From Siphonodentalium dalli (taxonomy: Eukaryota; Mollusca; Scaphopoda; Gadilida; Siphonodentaliidae): a DNA stretch of 64,000 nt. Within the stretch, counting starts at the first letter, position 1. Each line of letters begins with the position of its first letter. The stretch covers positions 174,615,692 to 174,679,691 of the forward strand of contig CP136061.1 in the NCBI GenBank assembly GCA_032622095.1, written 5' to 3'. Positions 37,270 through 49,455 of this stretch are shown here, piece by piece. The translations under genes and the position numbers were made by a program. Below the pieces are notes generated by a model, which saw only the letters and a list, made by a program, of their open reading frames with translations, did no database searches and was not told where the DNA came from.

Positions 37270-38275
37270 CTCTACGGCTTATACTCTGTCTGCTTGTTAA
37301 TTACACATCTCTGAGTTGTTTTGACTTTATTTCATTCACTATAAGACTTTGTTTAACTCCCCTCATCCTTCATCTGGGCTTACGACCAGCAGACTTCATA
37401 GAAGTCAGGCGGATAAAACAAAACATTCAGTTTAGTTTACAATTGAATAAGCTTTAAAATCCCAATATTTTAAGGAAATCTAATTCAAATGAAGTGTCTA
37501 TTATGCATGCTTGGACCTCTTAATCTGCATAGGATCGTACAAGTTTTCAATACAAAAGCAAAATTCAACAACTCATTAATGTTGGACGAATAACAATTGT
37601 GAAAGCCTTAACAAAAATAATATGTTGGAAAACAATTGGAAGGAAAATTAATTGGCAATTAGCAAGCTCTACTGAAAGAGCAGTGTGACATATAATTATA
37701 TATCTCATCCATCTGTAACAATTTTCCTACATATCTTTTAACCTAATAAGAAGCGTTCTTTATTACTGGACCCCTTCAAAAAATGCTGTGTACAATATGT
37801 GACAACTAATGACCAACTAACTCTCAGATATTCGATTAGATAATGAATTTTTTGTTTTACAAAGTATTTTTTACCTGACCATGATGAAAGATTCCATTTC
37901 AGCGTTCAGCCAATCGAACAAACACATGGTAATTCTAATCGAGGAGGATGAAACTAAATCAAAACTCTTGGAACGCGAAAATCAATTGTTCCATCGTAGA
38001 AATGTTGAAATCGCAAGCATTTTCAAACGCATTTGCACAGAATAAAACTCTCAATTGCATTATCTCATTAGCGAATTCCAAAGATACATTTACGTAACAA
38101 ATCGCGCCCGCGACCTGAGCCTGTGCCTATTTAATTCTGTTCAAAAAATATAACTTTAAATTCGCCTGACTTCGACGAAGTCTTTTGGTCCCAAGCCCAG
38201 ATAAAGACAGGCGATTTAAACAAAGTCAAAACAACTCAGTAATGTGTAACTAACAAAGAGACGGAGTATAGGGAG
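37270..38275. mobile_element. Inverted-repeat element (~1 kb), unclassified
   Basis: 37277-37415 and 38163-38270 are imperfect inverted repeats (CTGAGTTGTTTTGACTTT; TCTGGGCTT; AAGTCAGGCG). No coding region or clear target duplication. Confidence 0.6.
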
Positions 38276-38455
38276 CTTGTTACATTGACCTTGATGATGC
38301 AATCATGAAATTCGACACTGTCACTGTTGGAACATAATTAGGCTATGGTCAACTTATCGAAATAATCAATGCAGCCTATAATTAGTAGTAATTACAGAAA
38401 ACAAAAGCAATGTACAGTAGCAGCCCACGAACACACTTAATTGTCAGTTAAATGA
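38276..38455 (-). repeat. E3-derived scrap
   Basis: Same order as 1072-1250 (TTGACCTTGATGATGCAATC, TAATTAGTAGTAATTACAG), so it is in the orientation of the left composite copy. Confidence 0.75.
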
Positions 38456-38459
38456 AACC

Positions 38460-41400
38460 CGATACATCTGATTCATATCAAAAGTTCTGTTTCCCATATA
38501 TATATATATACTCATGCACAGTATATATTTACATAATACCGTATATACTAGTATATCCAAGTATATATTCTACTAATACATCTAATGTATTTCCTTTGCA
38601 TGTAAATTTGTCTATATACCTACATGTACGATATACACAACATTTACATGTACTCCTTCTGTGAACCTTACACTTGTTTCCATATGAAACTCGCCAATCT
38701 AGGATTCCATAATGATAGACGTACAGAGGCAATCAGGCATTGATGCCTCTCAAATAACAATTCACCCAATTTGATGGCTACTAATGTAGGTCCAGTCAAA
38801 GGTATTCTTATAAAGAAGCAATTAGAAAAAAAACCATAATAGACCCACTGTTCTCATTGAATGTGCCTTTAATGTTGCTGCTCATTGTCTGACTCAGAAG
38901 ACATTTATAAGGTCACCTTTCTATGAACAATCCATAAAAATTGTCCAAGAAATACCCTTGCATGTGTACTAGTATGAGTTTTATTTATTGGTTTAAACAA
39001 TATATCTTGTTTTGCTCACTTTACATGTACTTGTCTAATGGTTCTGTCATTTAATGTAAATACCCTTCTGGGAACAAATAGTTAGTTCTGTGATGGCCTG
39101 GACCACTACAGAGTAACTGGGTTTATGTGTGAAATGCTATACTGTAGGCTAGTCCATGTAAAATGAATGTGACCCTTCTGTCTTCTTATCTTGCATTGAC
39201 TAAATTTGTTTAGTCAATCATAATCTTTAAAAAAAAATAGTTTCCAAGTTAAATCATTAATGTGGTTTTCTTCAATTGCATTAACACCCTTCTTTAAGAG
39301 TCTTACAATTTTTTTTTACATATATGTTGTCCCTCAGCCACAATGCACAAGTTTCTGGCAACCCTCTAAATTATGAAATTGTCCCACAGCAAATTTAATG
39401 CTGTGGCCTGTTAGATCACAAATGTTGCCACTGCGTTTCATACAGAATTGGCCATTGCTTATTGCTGTGGCCAATTTCGAGGACTGTAACTTGTCCACCT
39501 TTGGAAACATATTAGCCCACACATATACATAGAATGGAAAATAAGATCAAGATCCCTGTGATCGTATTTATTGCCTGTGTGCCAATGTGTGGAAAGATGC
39601 ACCAATGTTGTTTTTTTTTGGTGATTTGTCCAAGTTACAGACTGTTGGTACCTTAAATTGTCATATGTGTCCAGTTACTTCTGAACATGTACACTTTTAT
39701 TTAATATCATTTCTGTGGAGGGAGCAAAAACAGAAATGGACCCTGATACATGTGAACCGAAATGTAACGCACATGACAAAATTAATATTAACATGCAGAA
39801 TAGTAACCTTGCGGCTTGCATCAATATAAATCTACAGAAATTGTAAAGATACCGGTAATATTTGTGTGTGTCTCCATAATGTTGACAATTATTTTGTAGC
39901 CCTTTATGAAGTTACTCTGTTTTTAACAGTACAAGTACGTTGGTTCGAAAAAACATAAGCAGTTAACTGTTATATATATTGGTGTTGTATATTGCTTGTG
40001 TTGCATCGAAATATATAGCTATTATTGGTATCTACTGTATGCCATATATACTGGTAATCTACCAACTTCTGATTTGTTAGGGCCATAAAGTGCAATTTGA
40101 AAATTTATGTCATTGATGATATTGTGTCACTGTCATATGGTAACAGTATACGGTACATTGTATGTATCAGTATTTTTGGAATAAAAATCCTCTGGAGAAC
40201 AATATACGCAACTAGCCCAAATGTTGTCTATTGAAGAGCTTGCTGATTTTGGAAGCCAAAAATAATAAATATCTCGTTACCTTGTTCATGTAGAATGTAA
40301 CGAGATTTACTACTAGTAGAGGAATAAGGGGATAACCCTATTTGTTGATTCAACTCCCGCATTGTTTCTCAAAGTATTTGCTTGGATAATCAACTAGGAC
40401 ATTTGTATGTGTGCTACATTGTGAATTATGTTGTGAGTACATGTACTTCCTAAGTTTCATGCATACCGTACATGTAGTGTAGATTTAAAGTGTTTCCCTT
40501 TTGCTTGTTCATATATGGTACACATCACAATTGAGATGTCTGATCTGATGCATGTTTGATATGTCTCTTGTGGATGAAGAGATCGACCCATCAATAGCAC
40601 CAGTATATATAAGCATCTTTGTGCTGTATTTATTATTATTTTATTCCTTCCTACAGGTATATAAATTATTATTATATATTTATTTATTTATTTATTTTTT
40701 CACAGCACAAAACATGCACTGGTAATATGAATAATTATAGATGAGTACACGTCCCAAATGGGTTTTGTATGCACATAGTCTTAAGCCTGAATAGAAGTGA
40801 AATTATCAGTTACAATTCCCTCCTATCTGAATATCACACATGGTGACCTCTAGTTATTTAAGCATTGAACTTTGACCCCAACCACTATAGTGTTAAGATC
40901 GTTCATACTTGTATAAACCAAAGCCCAATTAAGGCATAAATATTGACAGATGTGAACCCATGTTCCACTAAGGGTGGATGTTGTTTGATGTCTCTTTCAT
41001 AGTACCCTAATGTTAGAAAATCCTGTTCCATAAGGAAGGCCACAATAGGAAATGAATTGAAAATGAAACTGGAAATTCCCAATCTAAAAATAGATTTAAA
41101 AGAATTACCAGCCCAGTAGTTTCCAGGAAGTTATTTAACCAGAAGTGAACCATAATGCAAACTAAATTTGAAGATGAAAATATAATATTAATATATTATA
41201 TGATGGTATTTGGAGTCACTAACGTCATATTCTGGCCTAATTTTAATGAAAAAGGAAATCTATTTCCTAAGTGATAAGTACCATATCTTCCAAAAACTCC
41301 AAATAGTGAAATATTTCATGGTATTTACAGTCTTTAGTGCATTTAATTCATATACCACTATAATTCCAGACTATTTGGTAATTGAATAGAACACTGGAAC

Positions 41401-41650
41401 CAATGCAATGCTATTATAGAAGCATAATTAGTGCTACGGTAGCTGGAATAAGCATCAACAAAATTGACCCTATAGTCAAACTGTTTGGTGATACTAAAGA
41501 TATTATGATTTGTACTATAACATGTTAGAGTGGTAATTTTCTGATTTATGATATACATGTAATGCAGACAAAAATTTGTCCATACAAATATACTAGTACC
41601 GTATATAAAACATATATAAAAAAGTATTCGTTCCTGAGATACAGATTGAC
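38460..41650. other. Quiet AT-rich DNA, intron-like
   Basis: About 3.2 kb with short TA, TTA and TTTA runs (e.g. 40630-40700) but no repeat partner in the window, no clear exon and no RNA gene recognised. Confidence 0.4.
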
Positions 41651-41653
41651 TAG

Positions 41654-41735
41654 TTATACGCCCTTTTTGAAAAAAGGTCGTATTATGTTATCAGTCTGTC
41701 CGTCCGTCCGTCTGTCTGTCCGTCCGTCCCCTCTT
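41654..41735 (+). repeat. Family-2 palindromic head plus GTCY microsatellite
   Basis: ATACGCCCTTT / AAAGGTCGTAT palindrome (41656-41683) followed by (GTCY)n at 41692-41731. The downstream core and 3' end are not resolved. Confidence 0.75.
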
Positions 41736-42313
41736 AGTGGAGCGACAATGTGGGGTCTTCCTTGTGTCCATATAGACAATGTGGGGTCGACCCCACATGC
41801 TGTTAGTGATTGTTGTATTTTTCAACGTACTGGGGTTGCAGGATCAAAAAAAAAATAAACCCCATTACGTTTTTGTCCAAGCCCATGGACACTTTCAAAA
41901 TGGTTTTCGATGGACAACACCGTAACTCGCGAATTTGAAGCACTATCTCTGATTATCGGATGAGAAGAGATTGCGCGAGACTTGACGAGATTTGCGCCGC
42001 CATTTTGTTCTGACGTCGGCCGCCATGACGCCACAATCTACATAGAAGGTAAGTCAAATGGGAATCTTAATTTGTGTGAATCCTAGCCATGAGTTAAAAT
42101 ACTATAATCATCGTGCCATTTTCGCAATTATAACAATTCCAGAACATATCCCGATTTATATTTCGTTTTGGTGTTCAATTCCGAGAAGTTATAATGCCGT
42201 TTTGTCAAACTTCCGTCGTCTGGTGTGGGAACTATATTTAATCTGAAGGAGTGAAGCACATTTTTCCTCCGTCTTTGTCAGATTTAGTGGTGGGGCCTAA
42301 GTCGCAGCCGGTC
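41736..42313. other. Sequence downstream of the family-2 head
   Basis: Includes GTGGGGTCGACCCCAC snap-back (~41782) and a GC-richer GCCATTTTGTTCTGACG stretch near 42000. No gene supported. Confidence 0.35.
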
Positions 42314-42509
42314 ATTATATATAATATATAGAGGATATCCACACTTTTTCAGTGGATATGGGTTATATCTCATGAGTGATGACAAAACATTGAATTTCCA
42401 CGAGTGGCTTTAGCCACGAGTGGAAATTCAAATGTGTTGTCATCACGAATGAGATTTAACCCATATCCACTGAAAAAGTGTGGATATTCTGTTTATTATA
42501 TACTATAGT
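42314..42509. repeat. ~195-bp near-perfect palindrome
   Basis: Arms meet at GTGGCTTTAGCCAC (42404-42417). They share GGATATCCACACTTTTTCAG, GGGTTA and TGATGACAA in mirror order. This is a fold-back repeat. Confidence 0.92.
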
Positions 42510-42645
42510 TACTTGCCTATGGCCCCCAATGAATGTCAATACATCATAAATTTCACCAGTGGGATATCACTTATATCTCACTAGTGGGATATCACTTATA
42601 TCTCACTGCTAAAACCTTATAATTCATGGGCAAGTATATAATAAA
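42493..42645. repeat. Small inverted repeat with two 27-bp direct copies
   Basis: TTATTATATAC...ACTTGCC is mirrored by GGGCAAGTATATAATAA. Inside are two tandem copies of GTGGGATATCACTTATATCT. Confidence 0.7.
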
Positions 42646-43300
42646 TATGATTATTCTGTTTTTCATTCGATGTTTTTGATGAGCTGTTTAAAATTCGCAT
42701 AGCCGTGGCGAAGTTCAAAAGTTGAGCACGCAGAGTTCGTCGAAATCACATGTCATGATTGTCAAGAATAATTAATGGATGCACCTCAGAATATTTTCGA
42801 TAATGACAAACAATTGACTTTAGAGATGTTTGAAAAAAAGGTACCCAAGACTAAGAGTAACAATTTCATTTTTTGTTATCATTGAATCAGATTGAATGGT
42901 TAATTTAAGGTAGGATGCGGGTGAAAAATGATCAATTCTCCAATAAATTTTCGATTTTGAGATGGGTAAGTTTTTCGTTAGTACAGGATCTAATTAATAA
43001 ACTGTGATAATAATAAAAAATTGTGTTTTTAATTCTGTTTTAGCCCTTGTAATAACCCAACCAAAATTTATTTATTACAACTAGAACAGTGAAAAATGTA
43101 TCAGATGTCCCGTTTTTGTTACGTATGACATTGACAATTGCTTTTCAATGCACGAATGTTTGGTTGACAAGACTCGTTTTGAAGAGAATTTCCCGGTCAA
43201 ATCAGTACCTTTCCCAGAAATAGATATATGATGTCATCATCCTACGCTAATAATAGATGAAATTTCAGGGGAAATCTGATCAGAACAAGAAAGGATGAAT
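42646..43300. other. Upstream region of the candidate gene at 43408
   Basis: AT-rich, no repeat partner in the window. Confidence 0.35.
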
Positions 43301-43350
43301 CTGATTGGCTGATCGCATTAGTGACAAGGTGTGCGCATGCGCAGAGGTCA
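43301..43350 (+). promoter_or_regulatory. Candidate promoter: CCAAT box and NRF-1-like site
   Basis: Inverted CCAAT (ATTGG, 43304-43308) lies ~25 bases before TGCGCATGCGCA (43332-43343), the classical NRF-1 palindrome. ACTTCCCG, an ETS-like site, follows at ~43349. This is typical of TATA-less animal housekeeping promoters and sits 60-100 bases before the ATG at 43408. Confidence 0.5.
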
Positions 43351-43407
43351 CTTCCCGTAAAATATAAATTGACATTTCTGCTATTTCTTTCCGATATTTA
43401 TGAGAAA

Positions 43408-43746
43408 ATGGTTGCTATAAAAGCGAAAACATTGAGCAATTTGGTAAAACAGAGAAAAGGTGTTAAACCTAGAGGTATGGTCGGTGGAAACCAAAATCGA
43501 CGGGTTTTAACGCAAATGAGCAGTGGGGAAGTGCGAACACAGAGTCACAGTGACGTCTGCGATCGTGAGAAATCGGAAAATTCTGAGAATTGTAAACACG
43601 TATCCAAGGACGCTGAACTGTCTGCATCGAGACGATGTTCGCATATTTCCGAAATAGCGAAGGTATGGACACTGTCATTGTTTATAATCATGATGATGGT
43701 AGGCCTAGTGGTGATATTTAAAAGATTTTTTGTCTATTGGAAATAG
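43408..43746 (+). CDS. Candidate first exon of a small host gene (or 112-aa tail-anchored protein)
   Basis: First ATG downstream of the promoter motifs (AAAATGG context). The frame starts MVAIKAKTLSNLVKQRKG: basic, then Ser/Glu-rich and hydrophilic to HISEIAK at ~43661. Two readings are possible. Unspliced, the frame runs to a stop at 43744-43746 and ends in a hydrophobic span (LFIIMMMVGLVVIF) followed by basic residues, like a tail anchor. Spliced, AAG/GTATGG at ~43662 is a good donor, phase 0, and the hydrophobic end is intron. The spliced reading fits the acceptor at 45531. I do not recognise the protein, and no repeat partner exists in the window. Confidence 0.45.
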   Translation: MVAIKAKTLSNLVKQRKGVKPRGMVGGNQNRRVLTQMSSGEVRTQSHSDVCDREKSENSENCKHVSKDAELSASRRCSHISEIAKVWTLSLFIIMMMVGLVVIFKRFFVYWK

Positions 43747-43989
43747 TGAAAATAGGTGACAAGAAAATATTTAACCAGGTCCAAGTGTCACATCTCAAGA
43801 ATTAAGAGTCAATAAGACTCATTCTCATCACGTTTTGCCAAAGGTAAACTCTATAAGTATAACACCAATGGGTACATCAAAAATGAAACTATTGACCATA
43901 TAAACATTAACAATAATGAATAAATTTTGGTGATTTTGACGCAAGATGAGTGATGAGCACACATGGCTCGGTGTAAATTGTTATTCACA
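43747..43989. other. AT-rich stretch after the candidate exon
   Basis: Nothing recognised. Confidence 0.35.
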
Positions 43990-44960
43990 GTGAACTATTT
44001 TTAGTCGGGTGATGAACTCCCCCCCCCCCCCCCATAGTGAGAACAATTGATAATTTGATCATAAGACCCCATAAGCTTGTGGGTAAACAACCCAACATGA
44101 CCTTTACAATATGTCTGTGATCTTGCATGTTAGGTTTACAGCCATGTGATGTATGGTGAGTCGTTGTGTTACTAGTACTCGTCCATGGCTCAGGGGGTTC
44201 TCATGTATGTCACGTGAATATAATGGACAGGTCAAGGTCCTATGAAAATAGGGAGAACAAACTATAATCAAACGACCCCACAAGGCTGTGGGCAAACAAA
44301 CCCACTTGACATCCACAATATGTCCATGATCTTCCAGGTTTCGGTTGCAGTCTCATGACATAAGGTGGGTCATTGTTGGGTCGCTTGTTCATGGCTCGGT
44401 GTGTGCTCGTGTATGCGATTCAACTATAAAGGACAGTCCAAGGTCATGTGAAAAAAGAACAATTTATAATTTAACGCAAATCGACCTGACAAGGCTTTCA
44501 GGCTAACAATCCCTCATGAATTCTCGATTTGACACATTGAGGGGTTCCTGTCTCATCTCCATAACAAATAGAATGATTCGAAAGTCAACTTTAATTATCC
44601 CACATTGCTTTGAGCTAACAACCCCACAGTGATTTGGGCTAACAACCCCACATGTACTGCACAGTTTGTCCGTGATGTTGCACGTTGTGGGGTTGCTGTC
44701 TCATTACTGTACAAGTCATTATTGGGTCGCTTTTCCTTGGCTTTGTAGGGTACGAAAGTATGTCATTCTATAGGGTACAGGACAAGGTCCTGTTGCATAC
44801 AATTCCAAGTCACCCCAAGGTCCTATGAGTACAGGGAGAACAAATTATAATCCAAACGACCCCACAGGGCTGTGGACAAATAACCCCACTTGACATCCAC
44901 AATATGTCCATGATCTTGCAGGTTAAGGTTGCAGTTTCATGACATAAGGTGAGAAATAGC
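43990..44960. repeat. Degenerate ~140-235-bp tandem repeat
   Basis: At least five units begin near 44064, 44274, 44482, 44624 and 44859 with GACCCCACAAGGCTGTGGG-like words and include CCACAATATGTCCATGATCT. A poly-C of ~15 lies near 44020. Confidence 0.75.
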
Positions 44961-45530
44961 TGATTATTTTTCTCAGATTCTGCACATTTAATGATTTGTC
45001 AGTGTTCTGTTCATACAACAGTCCAGCCCTTACCGCGACATAAACGTATCTTGATACCACCACGTGTAGTACTAGTAGTTGTCACTTTAGTACTCTCAAG
45101 CTCCAAATAAAAGTGCAGGCCCTGTGGCAAAACATCAACATAACTGTGGTTAAACAAACTATTTTTATAGTATGTTAAATATTCACATGTATGTCATATA
45201 CATGAATATGCACATGTATAAAGCTATAAGCTCACCATATTGATATAGAAATCTTGAGTTTGTGCTGATTTAAATTTTCATAGCCTCAAAATTAATAAAC
45301 GTGCAGACCCAAAATTGAAATAAGCACTGTGCAGGGGGGGGGGGGATTTCCAAGAAAATAATAAACGTGCATGCATGTTTATTTGGAGCCCAAGAGTATG
45401 ACATAATATTTACCAGTGAAAATCATCACTCTAGCACAGATTGACATCAACTCTGACTGAATCTATGATTTCTTTAAAAACTGATGTATATCTATACATG
45501 TATTTCACATTTAATGTTTTCTGTTTCTAG
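44961..45530. other. Intron-like DNA
   Basis: A poly-G run near 45337 and a pyrimidine tract leading to TTTCTAG at 45524-45530; otherwise nothing. Confidence 0.35.
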
Positions 45531-45596
45531 GAGAATTCTGAAAGACTGATGCAGTACCGAAGGTCTTTAGTGACACGTTCACACGTTATGCATTAA
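45531..45596 (+). CDS. Candidate terminal exon of the 43408 gene
   Basis: A strong acceptor (TTTTCTGTTTCTAG) is followed by 21 codons, ENSERLMQYRRSLVTRSHVM plus one residue, then TAA at 45594-45596. Joined in phase 0 to the donor near 43662 it would give a ~106-residue hydrophilic protein with a helical C-terminus. No poly-A signal is close by. It is short enough to be chance. Confidence 0.3.
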   Translation, partial: ENSERLMQYRRSLVTRSHVMH

Positions 45597-45654
45597 ATGA
45601 AGAAAAAACTTCAGCAACATACAATGATACTGATAATGACACACTGCAAGACCT

Positions 45655-45745
45655 TGGTCGGATCATCATGAAATTTGTCGTGGATGTTAATATTGACATG
45701 TTGATGTGAACGAGTCATCTTGGGGTCATTTGGCCATAAAACTCT
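45655..45745 (+). repeat. Single family-1 unit
   Basis: CATGAAATTTGTCGTGGATG and GAACGAGTCATC, directly against the family-3 head. Confidence 0.75.
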
Positions 45746-45752
45746 TGGTTTT

Positions 45753-46345
45753 TATGTTTACCCATACCATAGTATGGTAAACATAGTGTCGTTGCCCGGA
45801 TTGACCACTCGTCGTTAGTCCGTCCGTCCGTCTGTCTGTCTGTCTGTCTGTCTGTAGACACTTTACGCATGGTGTGATAACTGAAATATTTTCTATCTGA
45901 TCGGAACCAAATTTTGTATATGAATTTCTCAGCACCAAATACAGATCGAGTTCGAATATGGGTTTGATCCGAGTTTTTTTTACGGAGTTATGGCCCTTTT
46001 TCAACTTAGAATTTATGCATGCTGCCATAACTCAAAAAGAAATTATCTGACCATAACCAAATTTGGTATGTGAGTTGCTCACAACCCAAAATACATATCG
46101 AGTTCGAATATGGGTTTGATTCAATATTTTTTAATGGAGTTATGGCCCTTTGACATAGAATTCATGAATGCTTGGATAAATCAACAATTTTTCAACTAAT
46201 AGGAACCAAATTTTGTATGTGAGTTTCTCAACTCAAAATACAGATCGAGTTAGAATATGGGTTTGGTCCGGTACTTTTTACTGGAGTTATGGCCCTTTGA
46301 TTATTTTATTCATCGCTAAAATATATCAAAGATACACAGGTGGCA
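45753..46345 (+). mobile_element. Family-3 element, copy with head and three core units
   Basis: Head TATGTTTACCCATACCATAG with palindrome at 45756-45782, (GTCY)n at ~45816-45855, then about three ~140-bp units (GAACCAAATTTTGTATATGA, GAGTTCGAATATGGG, GAGTTATGGCCC). The usual 3' hairpin is missing, so it is truncated on the right. Confidence 0.75.
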
Positions 46346-46517
46346 TAGTCGGTCTCACAACTGGGCTCTTTAGGGAATGTCCAACCACTTTCTGTTTGAT
46401 ACTGATTCTAGAGTACTTTTCGATGAGGAATTCAGTGGTGCCGACCAATTTTTGATAAAAGGGGCCCAAATTCCATTTTTAAGGGCCTGAACCCCAATTT
46501 TGGGGTTCAGCCCTTTT
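46346..46517 (+). repeat. Carrier repeat, 5' part
   Basis: Inverted match to 54487-54650. It continues at 48925-49455 beyond the inserted family-3 element. Contains a snap-back CTGAACCCCAATTTTGGGG. Confidence 0.8.
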
Positions 46518-47757
46518 TATGTTTACCCATACCATAGTATGGTAAACATAGTGTCAACGTCCGGATTGACCACTCGTCGTTAGTCCGATAACTCGAACAT
46601 TTTCTATCTGATCGGAACCAAATTTTGTATATGAATTTGTCAGCACCAAATACAGATCGAGTTCGAATATGGGTTCGATCCGAGTTTTTTTCACGGAGTT
46701 ATGGCCCTTTTTCGACTTAGAATTCATGCATGCTACCATAACTCAAAAATTTTTTATCTGATCAGAATCAAATTTGGTATCCAAGTTTCTCGGACCAAAA
46801 TACAGATCGAGTTCGAATATGGGTTTGATCCGATATTTTTTAATGGAGTTATGGCCCTTTGACATAGAATTTCTGCATATTTTGATAAATCAACCATTTT
46901 TCAACTGATAAGAACCAAATTTGGTATGCGAGTTTATCAACTCAAAATACAGATCAAGTTTGAATATGGGTCAGATCCTGTTTTTTATACCAGAATTATG
47001 GCCCCTTTTAACTAAGAATTGAACAGATTTGAGATTTGCTTACAATATATAACTGCAGCAGCTTACAACTCTGGTATCAGTAAGAGAGACTAGAGATAAT
47101 CTCTATTATTGATACCCGGTAATGAAATCTGATATTCACTGCTGCACTATAATAGCTATCTGTTGTTTGTTGCATTTCCATAGTGTGTGGACAGTGACTT
47201 CTCAGGATTTATCAACTCCAACATAGCTCTCTGGTCTTGCATGGATTTTGGGATTAAAATTAACCCATTCCATAGACACATGATATCTGATAGGCAGATA
47301 TTAAATTATATCTTTCACTTTGAGCCAGGTTCAGTAAGGATTTCTAAAAACATTAGAGGAAATGTCTTATTTTGAAATATCCTCTATTGCATTTGGGGTG
47401 CAGGATAATAATAATGTTGCTTGTATTCTTGAGACTGACTTATTGTGTGGGCTTCTAAATCCATATACATGCATTTATAGACTATTTTGATCAGTTCATT
47501 AGTGTGATTAAGATCAACCCCTTGCTATCTCATTTAATAACTCAAATATTTGTCATTGATTATATTATATTTCAAGTCATAGTTTATGATAACACACCCC
47601 TAACCTGTATAGAGAGGGTCATTTGGTTTAATTGCTTTAAAATATTAACAAAATTAACCCACCCATTCCATAGACATACAGTATGCTATCCAATGTAATA
47701 AATCTAATATCTTCAATCTCATATCCCACCTCTAGTTATCTCATAATTATGCATTAA

Positions 47758-48278
47758 AGGTACTCAATCCGATCAGAGGGTCCCCATCTCAACAGATTCC
47801 AACAACAACAATCCGATCAGAGGTTCCTATATTACTATTTCTTTGGCTTTGGGGGTAACAAATATTTGATTCGAGTCGAGGAACCCATCAAACAAAGCTC
47901 AGAGTTATTAGATATTGATTTTTGAAATTTGTTATTTTCTCGAGTTATTAGATATTGATTTTTGAAATTTGTTATTTTCTCGAGATGAGTACTAATAATT
48001 GCCTTCAACTTCGTAATATGCTCGAGATGTGTACACCAAAACACTATTCAAACAGACAAGGATGGATAACTCTAAAATCAAGTGGTAATAATAACGCAAT
48101 TTTGACTGTGATCTGGGCCAGAAAGTATTCCCGATAAAGAAAAATAATAGATTTCTAAAATCTATATCTAAAAAATCTGAGCTTTGATGGGTGGCTTCCT
48201 CGACTCGAATCAAATATTTTTGACCCCCCAAAGTCATTGAAATAGTAATTGAGAGGAGTTTTATCGGATTGAGTACCT
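47758..48278. mobile_element. Kolobok/T2-like TTAA MITE (521 bp)
   Basis: TTAA at 47754-47757 and 48279-48282; ends AGGTACTCAATCCGAT in inverted orientation. A 44-base internal direct duplication (GAGTTATTAGATATTG) lies near 47905-47985. A partial copy of the right half lies at 48655-48825. Confidence 0.82.
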
Positions 48279-48654
48279 TTAAAGTATGTTATATCCAATC
48301 ATTATCAATCATATTTTACTAAATTTCAACTGTTATGTATGGTTCTTCTGCCTGACTATGGACTGAGCTCTATAAGACTATATATCTATTTTCAACTGAC
48401 TTAATAGGTTGGAATCAAATGCCATATCCATGTTCATATGGAATGTGCCCAATAAGTCTTATGCCACTTCCGCTTCTGTTATCAGAATCGATTAATTGCC
48501 CAAAAATAATGCTAACCACAGTCCACTATAGTATAAAATTGCCCAAAATCTGTTATTTATCAACATTTTGTACAATGAAATTTTGTCATATATCTGACAC
48601 AAAAAAAGCCACTTGATTTTAGAGTTATCCATCTTCATCGACTTTCATATGGCC

Positions 48655-48825
48655 ACTAAATATTCCAGGTGGTTAAAGATAATAGATTTAAAAATTGATA
48701 TCTGCTTACTCTGAGCTTTGAGGAATGGGTTCCTCGATTTGAATAAAATATTTTTTACCCCCGAAGCCAAATAAATAGTAACTGAGGGGTGCTTAATCAG
48801 ATCGAGTAGCTTTAATAGTAAGGTG
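48655..48825 (+). repeat. Partial copy of the 47758 MITE
   Basis: Matches the right half (CTGAGCTTTGAGGAATGGG...GATCGAGTAGCTTTAA). Confidence 0.7.
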
Positions 48826-48924
48826 TGAATTGTTGAAAAGGTTGGTGTAAGGATTATATGAAAATAGCTAATCGTTATCGCCAAGGTATGGGTTAAACAT
48901 CTGCCGATCGTGATCGGCCTCTCG

Positions 48925-49455
48925 TTTCTCTAAGTTGAGCCCCCAATTAGAATTTTAATGACCTATATGCATTAATGCCACATAGAGGTATCATTTCTGA
49001 TATTTTCTATAGCATTATAAGACGGGATTGACCTTCAAGGAGCTCTTGACCCTGAAAATCCAAAATGGCCGACTTCAAAATTAGCCAAAATTTAGCAAAG
49101 TCAACAATAATTAAAATAGTGCAACATATAGAATTTTTTTTCATCTTTAAAGTATCAGTACATTGTGCTTCCACTCATGAGTGCTCAACAAGGTTTTGGA
49201 TGGAATGTATTAGCTGTAGAATGAAAAACTGGCATTTTCTCAATAACCAAGATTTTGACGAAATCATAAATTTTATGGTAATTGATTAGTAGTGCAAACG
49301 AGGGTAGCTAATGATATGATATGAATAAATACTTGTATTTATGAGAAGTTCATCCTTTTTATATTGATTTCACTGCCTTTGATATGAGATGGCTGCCAAA
49401 ATGGCTATAGATGGGATGACATATCACATTTTTATCGTTGTAAATGAGTGCAATG
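48925..49455 (+). repeat. Carrier repeat, 3' part
   Basis: Inverted match to 53940-54475, with words TGGCTGCCAAAATGG, CTTCAAGGAGCTCTTGACCC. Confidence 0.85.

Larger units (their letters stand above)
46518..48924 (+). mobile_element. Family-3 Helentron-like (HINE-type) element, full-length copy with nested MITE
   Basis: Starts TATGTTTACCCATACCATAG (palindromic head) and has a shortened GTCY segment and three core units to ~47030. It ends in hairpin GCCGATCGTGATCGGC plus CTCTCG. The inverted carrier copy at 53940-54650 lacks the insert, which sets both ends to within a base or so: the insertion lies in a T run with no duplication beyond T. That is the Helentron/HINE pattern. No Rep/helicase. 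Sequence between ~47030 and 47757 is unclassified. Confidence 0.72.

Noticed and set aside
37359-37372. CTCCCCTCATCC shared with the DIRS end (also at 28961)
   Set aside because: Only ~12 bases match and the surrounding sequence does not resemble the DIRS terminal repeat; likely chance.
38265-38290. GGGAGCTTGTTACATTGACC as another Harbinger-like terminus
   Set aside because: No TTA/TAA flank and the sequence after it is explained by an E3 scrap abutting the 37270-38275 inverted repeat.
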